A stretch of 64,000 bases of DNA from Mercurialis annua (lineage: Eukaryota; Streptophyta; Magnoliopsida; Malpighiales; Euphorbiaceae): positions 10,493,001 to 10,557,000 of the forward strand of contig NC_065573.1 of the NCBI RefSeq assembly GCF_937616625.2, read 5' to 3'. The notes beneath the pieces are model-generated. The model saw only the letters and a list, made by a program, of their open reading frames with translations. It ran no database searches and was not told the origin of the DNA. The position numbers and the translations under genes were made by a program. This document shows positions 1 through 11,021 of this stretch, in pieces. How positions within the stretch are numbered: position 1 is the first letter of the stretch; each line of letters starts with the position of its first letter.

Positions 1-3000
1 AATTGGAACGACGCGTTAAATAGACATGAGACATGACATACTAATCTATTGTCATTTTTTACGCACACGTTGCGTAATATAACCTAACCATGCTTAGGAA
101 ATCGGAACGACTCGTTAGAGAGGCTTGTAACGGGACATACTAATCTAGGGTCACTTTTCACGCATACTTTGCGAAAAATAACCTAACCATGCTTAGGTAA
201 TCGGAACGGCGCGCTAAAGAGACTTGAGACGCGACATACTAATCTAGCGTCACTTTTCAAGCACACTTTGTGTAACCTAATCATGCATAGATAATCGGAA
301 CAACATGATAAAGAGAATTGAGACGCAACATACTAATCTAGCCTCTTTTTTCACGCACACTTTTCATAATATAACGTAACCATACTCAGGTAATCGGAAT
401 GATGAGTTAAATAGACTTGAGACGCGACATACTAATCTATTGTCACTTTTCACGCACACTTTGCATAATATAACCTAACCATTCTTAGGTAATCGGAACG
501 ACGCGTTAAAAAGACTTGAGACGGGTTATACTAATCTATTGTTACCTTTCACGCGTCGTTCCGATGGTTAGGTTATTTTACTCAAATTGTGCGTGAAAAG
601 TGACCCTAGATTAGTATGTCACTTCTCAAGTCTCTTTAACGCGTCGTTTCGATTACCTACGCATGGTTAGGTTATATTACGCAATGTGTGTGTGAACACT
701 GTTGCTAGGTTAGTATGTCGTGTCTCAAGTCTCTTTCATGCGTCGTTCCGATTACCTAAGCATGGTTAGGTTATATTACGCAAAATGTACTTTAAAAGTG
801 ACGTTTGATTAGTATGTCGCGTCTCAAGTCTCTTTAAATCGTCGGAAAACATGGTTAAGTTATATTACGCAAAGTGTGCTTGAAAAGTGACGTTAGATTA
901 GTATGTCGCGTCTCAAGTCTCTTTAATTCGTCGTTCCGATTACCTAAGCATGGTTAGGTTATATTACGCAAAGAGTGCGTTAATAGTGACGCTAGATTAG
1001 TATGGCACATCTCAAGTCTCTCTAACACGCCGTTTCGATTACCTAAGCATGGTTAGGTTATATTACGCAAAGTGTGCGTGAAAAGTAATAATTGATTTAT
1101 GTCGCATCTCAAGTCTGTTTAACGGGTCGTTATGATTATCTAAACATGGTTAGATTATTTTACGCAAATTGTGCGTGAAAAGTGACGCTAGATTAGTATG
1201 TCGCATCTCAAGTCCATTTAACACGTCGTTCTGATTACCTATGCATGGTTAGGTTATATTACGCAAAGTGTGCGTGAAAAGTGACGCTAGATTAGTATGT
1301 CGCGTCTCAAGTCCATTTAATGCGTCGTTCCGATTAACTAAGCATGGTTAGGTTATATTACGCAAAGAGTGCGTAAAAAGTGACGCTAGATTAGTATGGC
1401 GTGTTTCAAGTCGTTTCGATTACCATGCTTATGTCGCGTCACTAGTGTCTCTAACTCGTCGTTCTGATTACCTAAGCATGGTTGGCTATATTACGCAAAG
1501 TGTGCGTGAAAAGTGACAATAAATTAGTATGTCGCGTCATATGTCTCTTTAGCTCGTCGTTCCGATTACCTAAGCATGGCTAGGTTATTTTACGCAAAGT
1601 GTGCATGAAAAGTGACGCTAGATTAGTATGTCACGTCTCAAGTCTCTTTAACATGTGTTCCGATTACTTATGCATGGTTAGGTTATATTACGCAAAGTGT
1701 GCATGAAAAGTGACGCTAGATTAGTATGTCGCGACTCAAGTCTCTTTAACTGGTCGTTCCGATTACCTAAGCATGGTCAGGTTATATTACGCAAAGTGTG
1801 CGTAAAAAGTAACGTTAGATTAGTATGGCGCGTCCCATATCTCTTTAATGCGTCGTTCCGATTACCTAAGCATGGTTAGGTTATACTACGAAAAGGGTGC
1901 GTGAAAAGTGACACAAGATTATTATGTCGGGTCTCAAGTCTCTTTATCGCGTCGTTCCGATTACCTAAGCATGGTTATGTTATATTACGCCAAGTGCACG
2001 TTAAAAGAGTCGCTAGATTAGTATGTCGCGTCACAAGTCTCTTTAACGAGTCGTTACGATTACCTATGCATGGTTAAGTTATATTACGAAAAGTGTGCGT
2101 AAAAAGTGATGCTAGACTAGTATGTCTCGTTTCAAGGCTCTTTAGCGCATCGTTTTGATTACAATGTCTTATGTCACGTTACAAGTCTATCTAACACGTC
2201 GTTCCGATTACCAAAGCATGGTTAGGCTATATTACGCAAAGTGTGCGTGAAAATTGACTATAGATTAGTATGTCGTGTCTCAAGTCTCTTTAACGCATCG
2301 TTCCGATTACCTAAACATGGCTAGGTTATATTACACAATGTGTGCGTGAAAAGTGACGCAAGAATAGTGTGTCGCGTCTCAAGTCTATGTAACGCGTCGT
2401 TCCGATTACCTAAGCATGGTTAGGTTGTTATATGTAAAGTGTGCGTAAAAATTGACAGTAGATTAATATGTTGTGTCTCAAGTCTCTTAAACGCGTCGTT
2501 CTGATTACCTAAGCATGGTTAGGTTATATTATGCAACGTGTGCGTGAAAACTGTTGTTAAGTTAGTATGTCGCATCTCAAGTCTCTTTAATGCGTCGTTC
2601 CGATTATCTAAGCATGGTTAGGTTATATTAAGAAAAATGTGCGTGAAAAGTGACGCTAGATTAGTATGTCGCATCTCAAGTCTCTTTAATGCGTCGTTCC
2701 AATTACAAAAGCATGGCTAGGTTATTTTACGCAAAGAGTGCGTGAAAAGTGACGCTAAATTAGCATGACGCTTCTCCAATCATTTTAACGTGTCGTTCCG
2801 ATTAGCTAAGCATGGTTAGGTTATATTACGTAAAGTTATAATGTCGCGCATCAAGTCTCTTTTATACGTCGTTCTGATTACCTAAGCATGGTTAGATTAT
2901 ATTACGCAAAGAGTGCGTTAATAGTGACGCTTGATTAGTATGTCGCATCATAAGTCTCTCTAACGCGTCGTTCCAATTACCCATGGTTAGGTTATATTTA

Positions 3001-4024
3001 GCAAAGTGCGCGTTAAAAATGACGCTAGGTTAGTATGTCGCGTCGCAAGTCTCTCTAACGCGTCGTTCCGATTACCTATGCATGGTTAGGTTATATTACG
3101 CAGAGTGTGCGTGAAAAGTGACTCTAGATTAATATGCCACGACTCAAGTCTCTTTAACGCGTCGTTCCGATTACCTAAGCATGGTTTGGCTGTTATACGC
3201 AAAGTGTGCGTTAAACGTGACGCTAAATTAGTATGTCGCTTCTTAAGTCTCTTTAACGCATCGTTTCGATTACCTAAGCTGGGTTAGGTTATATTACGCA
3301 AAGTGTGCGTAAAACGTGACGCTAGATTAGTACGGTGCGCTTCGATTACCATGCTTATGTCGCTTAACAAGTGTCTCTCACGCGTCGTTCGAATTACCTA
3401 CGAAAGTGTGCGTGAAAAGTGACGCTAGATTAGTATGTCGCGCCTCAAGTATCTTTAACGTCGTTACGATTACCTAAGCATGGATATGTTATATTACGCC
3501 AAGTGCGTGTTAAAACTGTCGCTCGATTAGTATGTCGCGACACAAGTCTCTTTAACGCGTTGTTACGATTACCTAAGCATGGTTAGGTTATATTACGCAA
3601 AGTATGCGTAAAAAGTGATGCTAGATTAGTAGGTCGCGTCTTAAGTCTCTTTAACGCGTCGTTATGATTATCTAAGCATGGTTAGGTTATTTTACGCAAA
3701 TTGTGCGTGAAAAGGGACGCTAGATTAGTATGTCGCGTCCTAAGTCTCTTGAACGCGTTGTTCGGATTACCTAAACATGGCTTGGTTATTTTACACAAAG
3801 TGTGCGTGAAAAGTGACGCTAGATTAGTATGTCGCGTCTCAAGTCTCTTTAACGCGTCGTTCCGATGACCTAAGCATGGTTAGGTTATATTGCGCAAAAT
3901 GTGCGTGAAAAGTGACGCTAAATTAGTATGTCGCATCTCAAGTCTCTTTAACGCGTCGTTCCGATTACCTTAAGAATGGTTATCTCTTTAACGCGTCTTT
4001 CCGATTACCTAAGCATGGTTTCGT
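1..4024. repeat. 99-bp tandem satellite array, block 1
   Basis: Diverged head-to-tail copies of a unit of about 99 bp. Recognisable blocks in each unit are GCATGGTTAGGTTATATTA, GCGTGAAAAGTGACGC and GTCTCAAGTCTCTTTAACG. Bases 1 to about 550 are in the opposite orientation to the rest. Some units are shortened to 48 bp (near 1421, 2160 and 3347). The last five bases, TTCGT, are the target-site duplication of the copia element that follows. Short open frames here only reflect that 99 is divisible by three. The array runs off the left edge of the window. Confidence 0.95.
549..557. other. Orientation switch inside the satellite array
   Basis: Left of this point the units read as reverse complement (CCTAACCATGCTTAGG). 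Right of it they read forward (GCATGGTTAGG). The join lies around the palindrome ACGCGT at 551-556, and the first forward unit lacks part of its normal sequence (the CATGG block follows TTCCGA directly). This is an inverted junction, from an inversion or from fusion of two arrays. Confidence 0.85.
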
Positions 4025-5225
4025 TGTTAGTAGTATGTGCCCTAGGGCAATTTTTTATTTATACTTGTATAAACAAATCTCATTGGCAATGATATATATG
4101 TTTTATTTGAACTAAGTGCCTCATCAACTAAGTGTTTATTTATTGCATATTGTCCTTATCACATTGTGATAGAATCTATTCTTAAGGTGTTGAGAATATG
4201 AGTGACAGATTCTATTATACAAGTGATCTAAATAACCGTTCATGATCAATGGGGTCCTGCGAATAAGGGCATCGCATTATCCCGGAAAGATTGTCACCTC
4301 TATTTATTCTCCTGATTAGTAAAGAGTTGCTAATTATAGGAAGTAGTGAGTCTCATACTACTTGATGGGGATCAGAATAAACATGTGGACACTCAAGGTG
4401 TTGAGTGAGTCGAACAAGTGACGCTAGATGACTTATACATGGTAATTCATTAAAGTCAATTTAATGTCATCTAGTTCATAATTGTACATATGTCCTTTGA
4501 CTTGCGGTGACACTATCTTGTATATAGGTGATTAGAGTTTGATACTCCTTAACCCTAGATATTTCATGAGCTAGGGCCGCGGGATGTGTTGGCTCTAGTT
4601 AGTAGTATATGGAGATAGGGGTTTAACCTAGAAAGGATTCATCACTCTGGATGAACGGAGACAAGATTCTATGCTATCTCAAATTGTTCTTGATGGATGA
4701 TAAAACCTGCGCAGGTGTATATGACTTACATAGAAAGTTGTTTCTAGTGGAAGTCATATTTATCAAGAATTAGAACTGAGAGATGAGGTCATATAATCAA
4801 GACATACAGTGTTTGAATTAACCGTGACACTAGTCGAGATTGGAATCTTAGATGAAGGGAATTTTGAGTGTACGGTAATTATGAACATTGGTTCATAAAG
4901 AATGCATCGAAACATTCATATCTATTTGGGGGTCGTGATATGTTGCTAGACGTCACTCACGATCAACGAGAATTAATAATTAATGGGATTTAATTATTTA
5001 ATATAAGAAAGGCGTTTCTTATAACTCTCGTTGCCATATAGATGTGAACCTAGTTAGTCACACACAATAGGGTGTGCAACCGATTGAGTTTACGAGAGAT
5101 CGATTTCATATAGATACTAGCATATCTCGGAAATTAATCTAAGATGAAAAACAAGTATAAATTAGGGACTAATTTGTAAGAGTTATAAATTAGTAGGCAC
5201 CTAATTGTATTTTATCCAAGTTAAT

Positions 5226-5365
5226 GTGATGATGTCATGTGATGATGTCACGATGATGTCACGATGATGTCATGTGATTATGTCACGATGATGTCATGTG
5301 ATGATGTCACGATGATGTCATACGATGATGTCACGTGATGATGTCATGTGATGATGTCATGTATG
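5226..5365 (+). promoter_or_regulatory. TGATGTCA-type octamer array in copia U3
   Basis: At least twelve close-spaced copies of GATGATGTCA with variable spacers, about 160-300 bp upstream of the TATA box. TGATGTCA is one base from the palindromic CRE/bZIP site TGACGTCA, so a transcription-factor-binding enhancer is a reasonable inference. It could also be a simple slippage repeat. The same array is at about 12220-12360 in the 3' LTR. Confidence 0.5.
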
Positions 5366-5526
5366 TCTCTGTGTGTGACACCTAGCATCCGACGTGTCAG
5401 AAGGTGGCAACACCTATGCTTGATGTGTGACACCTAGCATGTGAGGTGTCGAATGGTGGCAACACCTTTGCTTGGCGTGTGACACCTAGCATGTGAGGTG
5501 TTGCATTCTTAAGCAAAGCTCTACCC

Positions 5527-5534
5527 TATAAATA
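5527..5534 (+). promoter_or_regulatory. Copia LTR TATA box
   Basis: TATAAATA within CCCTATAAATAGAGG, downstream of the U3 repeats and about 430 bp before the LTR end. It is well placed to start the genomic RNA around 5560. The duplicate in the 3' LTR is at 12576-12583. Confidence 0.75.
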
Positions 5535-5967
5535 GAGGTTGCCTTTGCTCATTCTAAACACACCACACTTAAGAGAGCATATTTGAAGGAGTTCAAGTAG
5601 TCATCAATCACAGAAAAGCTTGGAGAAAGTTTTTCATACAACCCAGCAAAGACGTAATCGAGGCGAGAGTTTGAGCTTAGGGTTGCTCGGCAAGAGAAAC
5701 TCTTGCAGATTACTTCAAGGCGAGGATTCAATCGCACGCATACTCGTGTGGACGAGCTTGAGGTCGCCGTACTATCGGGACTACAAGAATCGTTGGAGAA
5801 TCGACATAGGTATTCTTCTTACGGTTTCTAGATGCGTGCTTTAATTACTAGATGATACGACGATCCATTTGTTATTGATATGATCAATTTCTGGATCCGA
5901 ATTGTTGGAATTCCAATTTCGAATTGAAATATACGATTCGGACCCTCACGTCCTGCTGCACCAACAG

Positions 5968-5980
5968 TGGTATCGGAGCC
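5968..5980 (+). other. Copia primer-binding site (tRNA-iMet)
   Basis: TGGTATCGGAGCC starts one base after the 5' LTR. It matches the 3' end of plant initiator tRNA-Met (TGGTATCAGAGC) with one mismatch. This is the usual copia minus-strand primer. Confidence 0.85.
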
Positions 5981-7081
5981 ACCGTATCAGCAAGTATTAA
6001 AGCTTTACGATTGAATGCATGTATTAATAATCATGGACTTAGGAATTATTAATTGGCATGTAATTTATAATTCCGAGGGCTTAGGTCTTGTTTGCAAAAA
6101 CGAGCAAACGGTATTGTGACATTAATTATATTTGATTAAATTCTGTCTAGGAGATTGGTACTTAAGTGGTCCGCTCGTGACCCTCCAATCTATCCTGGGA
6201 ATTTTTCTAATGTGATTATTTAACACAATACGTGACTCGCTTGTGCATTATATTGTCATCAACAAAACATGCGGAACAAGTAATAATTTGCTCATTCTTT
6301 TATGGCTAAAGAATGAGACCTAGGAAGTCCATGATGATACATGTGTGATTGCATGATTCATTTTAGCTTTAATATGTATGAGATGCATGCTAAAATGTGT
6401 TGTGGGCTTAGTGAGACCGGAATAACTTAAAACCCTAAGAAATCTTCCTAAAAGTAAAAAGATTAAGTTTATATTGATTAATCATTAAATTGATTTATCA
6501 ATGGCTCTCCATTGGAGCAATAAACTAACACGCTTTGAGTTATCATCTTGTCGGCTATGGATACATAGGGGTGAGATGATATCGTCAAGAGATGTTGACG
6601 AGTTTATTGTTAAGCATGCGATGTTGCGGGTGTAGTCGATATAATATACGGCGAGAAAGGCAATTAGGCGTACCTGAGTCGTATATTATTCAAATCGATA
6701 CATCTTAGTTGATTCAATGGGTTAAACTTAACTAATGTGGAAACCCAAGAATAGCATTAAGTACTTGAGGGTGAAAGCATTAGGAGCCGGAAATGATTGA
6801 ACCTCATATGAGATATGATGAACAAGTAGTTGTTCACTTATATATCATTTTGATCCCAAGAATAGCATTAAGTACTTGAGGGAAAGATAAATGAGTATAA
6901 GAATTCAATCACCCGCTTGAATCTTTTTCCAACAAAGATTCACGTTTCCTATTTTGGAAGTGTAGGATTCGAAAAAGATAGTGGGAGGCCATTTTGATAA
7001 AGACCAAATCATTATGGTTTAAATATACAAGACAATAATACTAATTAGAAATCTTTGCTTTCTATAGGTTGATAAGATAAG
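5981..7081 (+). other. Copia untranslated leader
   Basis: About 1.1 kb of AT-rich sequence between the primer-binding site and gag. No ORF of note is present. A 28-bp sequence occurs twice as a direct repeat (6744-6771 and 6855-6882), each copy containing AGCATTAAGTACTTGAGGG. Confidence 0.7.
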
Positions 7082-7750
7082 ATGAAATCGAATCCGTTAA
7101 GTAGCATTCTCGACAATAATCGCTTAGTGGGTCCTAACTTTGTTGATTGGTTAAGAAATCTCAAAATAGTTCTTGCAAGTGAACACATAGCATATGTTCT
7201 TGAGACAAATGTTCCGGGACCATTGCCGATTGAGGCACCTCCCGAGGAACATGAGGCATTGCGCAAGTGGAAGTTAGATGACGAACAAGCCAAGTGCTAT
7301 ATGTTGGCATCTATGAATAACGAGTTGCAAAAGCAACACGAGAAATATCCGGGAGCTCGCGAAATATTGTTTCACTTACAAGAGTTGTATGGTGAATCAA
7401 GTCGTTTTGCTAGATATGAGATATCTAAGCAATTATTTCGGGCAAAGCACTCCGAAGGAAAGGGTATTGGAGAACATGTGAACATGATGATTCGATGTAT
7501 CGAACGGCTAGAGGGTCTAGACTTCATCATGGACTTCAATCTCCAAATGGATATGATCCTTCAATCCCTTCCGGAATCATATGGTAATTTCATCACGAAT
7601 TACTATATGAATCGGATAGAATGTACACTTGCCGAGTTATCAAACATGTTGATAACTGCTGAAAAGAATAATGTTAAGGGAAAGGAAGTTTCTCTTGTGG
7701 TTGCTTCTTCTAGTAAGACTAAAAGAAAAAAACTAAGAAGAATGTTTTGA
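7082..7750 (+). CDS. Copia Gag (capsid part, zinc knuckle out of frame)
   Basis: 222 residues with the typical plant copia Gag layout: an N-terminal segment, then the helical retrotransposon gag domain (roughly residues 55-185). The protein forms the virus-like particle that packages the element RNA. It ends at TGA 7748-7750 after a Lys/Arg-rich tail. The nucleic-acid-binding CCHC knuckle that normally ends Gag lies just downstream in the pol frame, so this product as read lacks it. The frame change happens at an A7 run (7726-7732). ATG 7082 is the first ATG in frame after the long leader. The capsid domain itself is unbroken. Confidence 0.88.
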   Translation: MKSNPLSSILDNNRLVGPNFVDWLRNLKIVLASEHIAYVLETNVPGPLPIEAPPEEHEALRKWKLDDEQAKCYMLASMNNELQKQHEKYPGAREILFHLQELYGESSRFARYEISKQLFRAKHSEGKGIGEHVNMMIRCIERLEGLDFIMDFNLQMDMILQSLPESYGNFITNYYMNRIECTLAELSNMLITAEKNNVKGKEVSLVVASSSKTKRKKLRRMF

Positions 7751-10700
7751 AGGCCCAAAAAGCCATTGCGAAAAAGAAGGGCACCTCAGAGAACAAAGGA
7801 AAATGTTTCTTTTGTGAAGGCGAGGGACATTGGAAACGAAATTGCCCCAAGTATTTGGAATCCAAGGGCAAGAACAAGAAGAATGAGAATCCCGGTGAGG
7901 GTATGTCAATTTCTTGTTATTTCAATTCCAATAACGATAGCTCGTCCAAAGCTTGGGTATTAGATACCGGAGCTAGTTCTCACATTTGTTCATCCTTACA
8001 GGATCTAGTAAATGAGAGGAAGTTGGACAAGGACGAAGTGATCTTGAAGCTTGGAAATAACGCAAGCGTTGCGGCTAAAGCTATAGGATCATCTTTTATT
8101 TTGTTGTATAAACATGTTTTGTATTTGAATAATGTTTTGTACTTACCAAACGCTTATAGAAATATCATGTCCATATCTTGTATGACAAGATTAGGGTATG
8201 ATTTCCTATTTACAAAGGATGTTTATAAAATTATCTATGATAATAAAATCGTTGGTTATGGTTATGTACAAAACGGTCTTTATTGTATAAATGAAGATGT
8301 TAGCAATACAAATAATGTTTTAGAAATAAATACCATAAGTGATCAAACCTCGAAACAATTATGGCACTTACGATTAGGACATATTGCGGAAGATAGACTT
8401 AACAAGTTGGATAAGATGGGAATCTTGGGCAATCTTGATTCAGCATCAATTTCAACTTGTGAGTCATGTCTTAAAGGCAAAATGACCCGATCACCCTTTG
8501 TGGGACAAAGTGGTAGAGCCAAAGATATTTTGGAAATCATACATAGTGATGTATGTGGTCCATTTAAAGAAATGGCACGAGGTGGTTATTTATACTTCAT
8601 TACCTTCACCGATGATTTATCACGGTATGGGTATGTTGTTCTTATGAAGAACAAGAGTGAAGCTTTTGAAAAATTCAAAGATTTCAAAAATGAAGTAGAA
8701 AACCAAATTGGAAAAGGTATTAAAATCCTACGATCTGATCGAGGAGGTGAATACTTGAGTACGGAGTTTGGTACATTCTTAAGAGAATGCGGTATTATTT
8801 CCCAACTGACTCCTCCGGGAACACCACAGTTGAATGGTGTATCGGAACGGAGGAAGCGTACATTGTTAGACATGGTACGATCAATGATGAGCTATACTGA
8901 TTTACCCATTTCATTATGGGGTCATGCACTTCTTAGCGCAAATTATATTCTAAATCGAGTACCAACTAAATCCGCTCCGAGAATACCTTATACGGTATGG
9001 TATGGTAAGGAACCAAGTCTTAAGCATATTAAGATTTGGGGATGTTCGGCATATATCAAAAAGTTGATAACCGACAAGTTGGAATCAAGATCAATCATGG
9101 GAAGGTTCGTTGGTTATCCTAAAAACAGTTTAGGATATTATTTCTATATTCCGTCAGAGCAAACAATCGTTGTTAGTCGGGATGCCCATTTTCTTGAAAA
9201 AGAGTTTATTCAAGAAGGTGGAAAAGGAAGGAATATTGAATTAGATGAGGAGTCATCTAAAAACCAAGAAAATGATACAATGGAGATTGATCAAACCCAT
9301 AGTGAACCAAAATTAGTAAAATCTACAGAAACACCTCGAAGATCAAGTAGAGTATCTTATCCACCGGAGAGATATGGTTTTCTTCATGATATTCAGGAGT
9401 TGTTTATTCATGGAGAAAATGATCAAATTGTTGATCCTTCTACTTATGAAGAAGCTATATGTGATATAGATTCTTCAAGATGGCTTGAAGCTATGAAATC
9501 CGAAATGGATTCCATGTACAGTAACCAAGTTTGGGAGCTAGTCGATCCACCCAATGGTATTATACCAATAGGGAACAAATGGATCTTCAAGCGTAAAATT
9601 GGTGCTGATGGAAAAGTGGAGACTTTTAAAGCTAGGCTTGTTGCGAAAGGGTTTCGCCAAAGGCAAGGAGTCGATTATAAAGAGACTTTCTCGCCTGTTG
9701 CCATGCTTAAGTCCATCCGGATTCTTCTTGCCATAGCTGCACATTTAGATTATGAGGTTTGGCAAATGGATGTCAAAACCGCATTCCTTAATGGATATAT
9801 TGAGGAAGAAATCTATATGGAACAACCTAAGGGTTTTGAATCCGAAGAAGGTTCCAAGATGTGTAAGCTTAAACGATCCATATATGGATTGAAGCAAGCT
9901 TCGAGAAGTTGGAATCGTCGTTTTGATGAAGCTATAAAGAGTTACGAGTTTATCAAAAACGAAGATGAACCATGTGTTTACAAGAAGGTTAGTGGGAGCG
10001 CAATCACGTTCCTAGTCTTGTACGTAGATGACATTTTACTAATAGGAAATGATGTCGGTATGTTAACCTCTGTAAAGCTTTGGTTATCCAAAACTTTCTC
10101 CATGAAAGACCTCGGAGAAGCAACTTATATTCTCGGTATTAGACTCTATAGAGATAGATCTAAGAGAATAATAGGTCTCTCCCAAAGGCTTTACTTAGAA
10201 AAGATATTGAAGAAGTTCAATATGGAAAATTCTAAGAGAGGACTGATTCCCGTTAGGCATGGAATTCACCTTTCAAAGGATATGTCTCCAAAGACATCTG
10301 AGGAAAGAGATGAAATGGCAAAGATACCATATGCTTCGGCAATTGGTAGTCTTATGTACGCTATGTTGTGTACCAGGCCGGATATTGCCTATGCGGTTAG
10401 TTTAACTAGCCAATATCAATCCAATCCAGGTTCGGAACACTGGATGACTGTTAAGAATATCTTTAAGTACTTGAGAAGGACTAAAGATATGATCTTAACA
10501 TATGGAGGAGGTGATCTACAAATAGACGGCTTTACAGATTCTGATTTTCAATCAGATATAGACGATCGTAAGTCTATATCCGGATTCGTATTCACATGTA
10601 ATGGAGGAGCAGTGAGTTGGAAGAGTTCCAAACAAGAAACCACTGCAGATTCCACCACAGAGGCTGAGTATATTGCGGCATCAGATGCTGCAAAGGAAGC

Positions 10701-11007
10701 TGTTTGGATTAGGAAGTTCGTTTCTGAACTTGGTGTGGTTCCTACCATTGAGTCGGCGGTTCCTCTTTTCTGCGACAACAATGGTGCTATAGCCCAGGCA
10801 AAGGAACCCCGGTCTCACCAGAAATCCAAACACATAGAAAGGCGCTATCATATCATCCGAGAGATTGTTGGAAAGGGAGATGTGTCTCTCCAAAAGATAG
10901 CATCAGCCGATAACACGGCTGACCCACTGACAAAGCCCATGACCCAGAGTCAATTAGATTTACATCTTGAGAAGATGGGGCTTAGATATAGTAGCCAATG
11001 GCACTAG
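7723..11007 (+). CDS. Copia Pol polyprotein (knuckle-PR-IN-RT-RNase H)
   Basis: Open from 7723, after an in-frame TAA at 7720-7722, to the stop at 11005-11007. There is no ATG at the head of this frame, so it must be read by continuation from gag. Counting residues from TTG 7747: CCHC knuckle about 20-33 (CFFCEGEGHWKRNC); aspartic protease DTGASSH at 73-79; GAG-pre-integrase H/C zinc region about 206-245; integrase D268, D331 and E367, which is exact DD35E spacing; RT with YVDD at about 759-762; RNase H at the C-terminus with TEAEYIAASDA. No internal stop or missing catalytic residue was seen. The domain order (integrase before RT) defines Ty1/copia. The frame is -1 relative to gag. Confidence 0.92.
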   Translation, partial: KKKTKKNVLKAQKAIAKKKGTSENKGKCFFCEGEGHWKRNCPKYLESKGKNKKNENPGEGMSISCYFNSNNDSSSKAWVLDTGASSHICSSLQDLVNERKLDKDEVILKLGNNASVAAKAIGSSFILLYKHVLYLNNVLYLPNAYRNIMSISCMTRLGYDFLFTKDVYKIIYDNKIVGYGYVQNGLYCINEDVSNTNNVLEINTISDQTSKQLWHLRLGHIAEDRLNKLDKMGILGNLDSASISTCESCLKGKMTRSPFVGQSGRAKDILEIIHSDVCGPFKEMARGGYLYFITFTDDLSRYGYVVLMKNKSEAFEKFKDFKNEVENQIGKGIKILRSDRGGEYLSTEFGTFLRECGIISQLTPPGTPQLNGVSERRKRTLLDMVRSMMSYTDLPISLWGHALLSANYILNRVPTKSAPRIPYTVWYGKEPSLKHIKIWGCSAYIKKLITDKLESRSIMGRFVGYPKNSLGYYFYIPSEQTIVVSRDAHFLEKEFIQEGGKGRNIELDEESSKNQENDTMEIDQTHSEPKLVKSTETPRRSSRVSYPPERYGFLHDIQELFIHGENDQIVDPSTYEEAICDIDSSRWLEAMKSEMDSMYSNQVWELVDPPNGIIPIGNKWIFKRKIGADGKVETFKARLVAKGFRQRQGVDYKETFSPVAMLKSIRILLAIAAHLDYEVWQMDVKTAFLNGYIEEEIYMEQPKGFESEEGSKMCKLKRSIYGLKQASRSWNRRFDEAIKSYEFIKNEDEPCVYKKVSGSAITFLVLYVDDILLIGNDVGMLTSVKLWLSKTFSMKDLGEATYILGIRLYRDRSKRIIGLSQRLYLEKILKKFNMENSKRGLIPVRHGIHLSKDMSPKTSEERDEMAKIPYASAIGSLMYAMLCTRPDIAYAVSLTSQYQSNPGSEHWMTVKNIFKYLRRTKDMILTYGGGDLQIDGFTDSDFQSDIDDRKSISGFVFTCNGGAVSWKSSKQETTADSTTEAEYIAASDAAKEAVWIRKFVSELGVVPTIESAVPLFCDNNGAIAQAKEPRSHQKSKHIERRYHIIREIVGKGDVSLQKIASADNTADPLTKPMTQSQLDLHLEKMGLRYSSQWH
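7726..7732 (+). other. A7 run at the gag-pol frame junction
   Basis: In the gag frame this reads A AAA AAA followed by C, with pol in the -1 frame. A single-base indel would fuse gag and pol into the one ORF usual for plant copia elements. The geometry is equally that of a -1 slippery heptamer. Because the zinc knuckle falls in the pol frame, I favour a mutation or a homopolymer sequence error. Confidence 0.7.
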
Positions 11008-11010
11008 TGC

Positions 11011-11021
11011 AAGTGGGAGAT
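11011..11021 (+). other. Copia polypurine tract
   Basis: AAGTGGGAGAT lies immediately before the 3' LTR. This is the usual copia plus-strand primer position and composition. Confidence 0.75.

Larger units (their letters stand above)
4025..5966 (+). repeat. Copia 5' LTR
   Basis: 1942 bp, starting TGTTAGTAGTATG and ending CACCAACA. The U3 part holds an array of TGATGTCA-like octamers (about 5226-5365), then units starting TGTGACACCTAGCAT (three here), then a TATA box. It is shorter than the 3' LTR by one such unit. The short open frame at 5620-5844 lies in the R/U5 part, is duplicated in the other LTR and is not a gene. Confidence 0.95.

Noticed and set aside
1697..1879. Repeated small ORFs with residues like VCVKSDARLVCR and SLFNASFRLPKHG throughout the 99-bp satellite
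   Set aside because: The monomer is 33 codons long, so one frame stays open by arithmetic. The peptides mutate freely, break at each half-monomer and have no initiation context.
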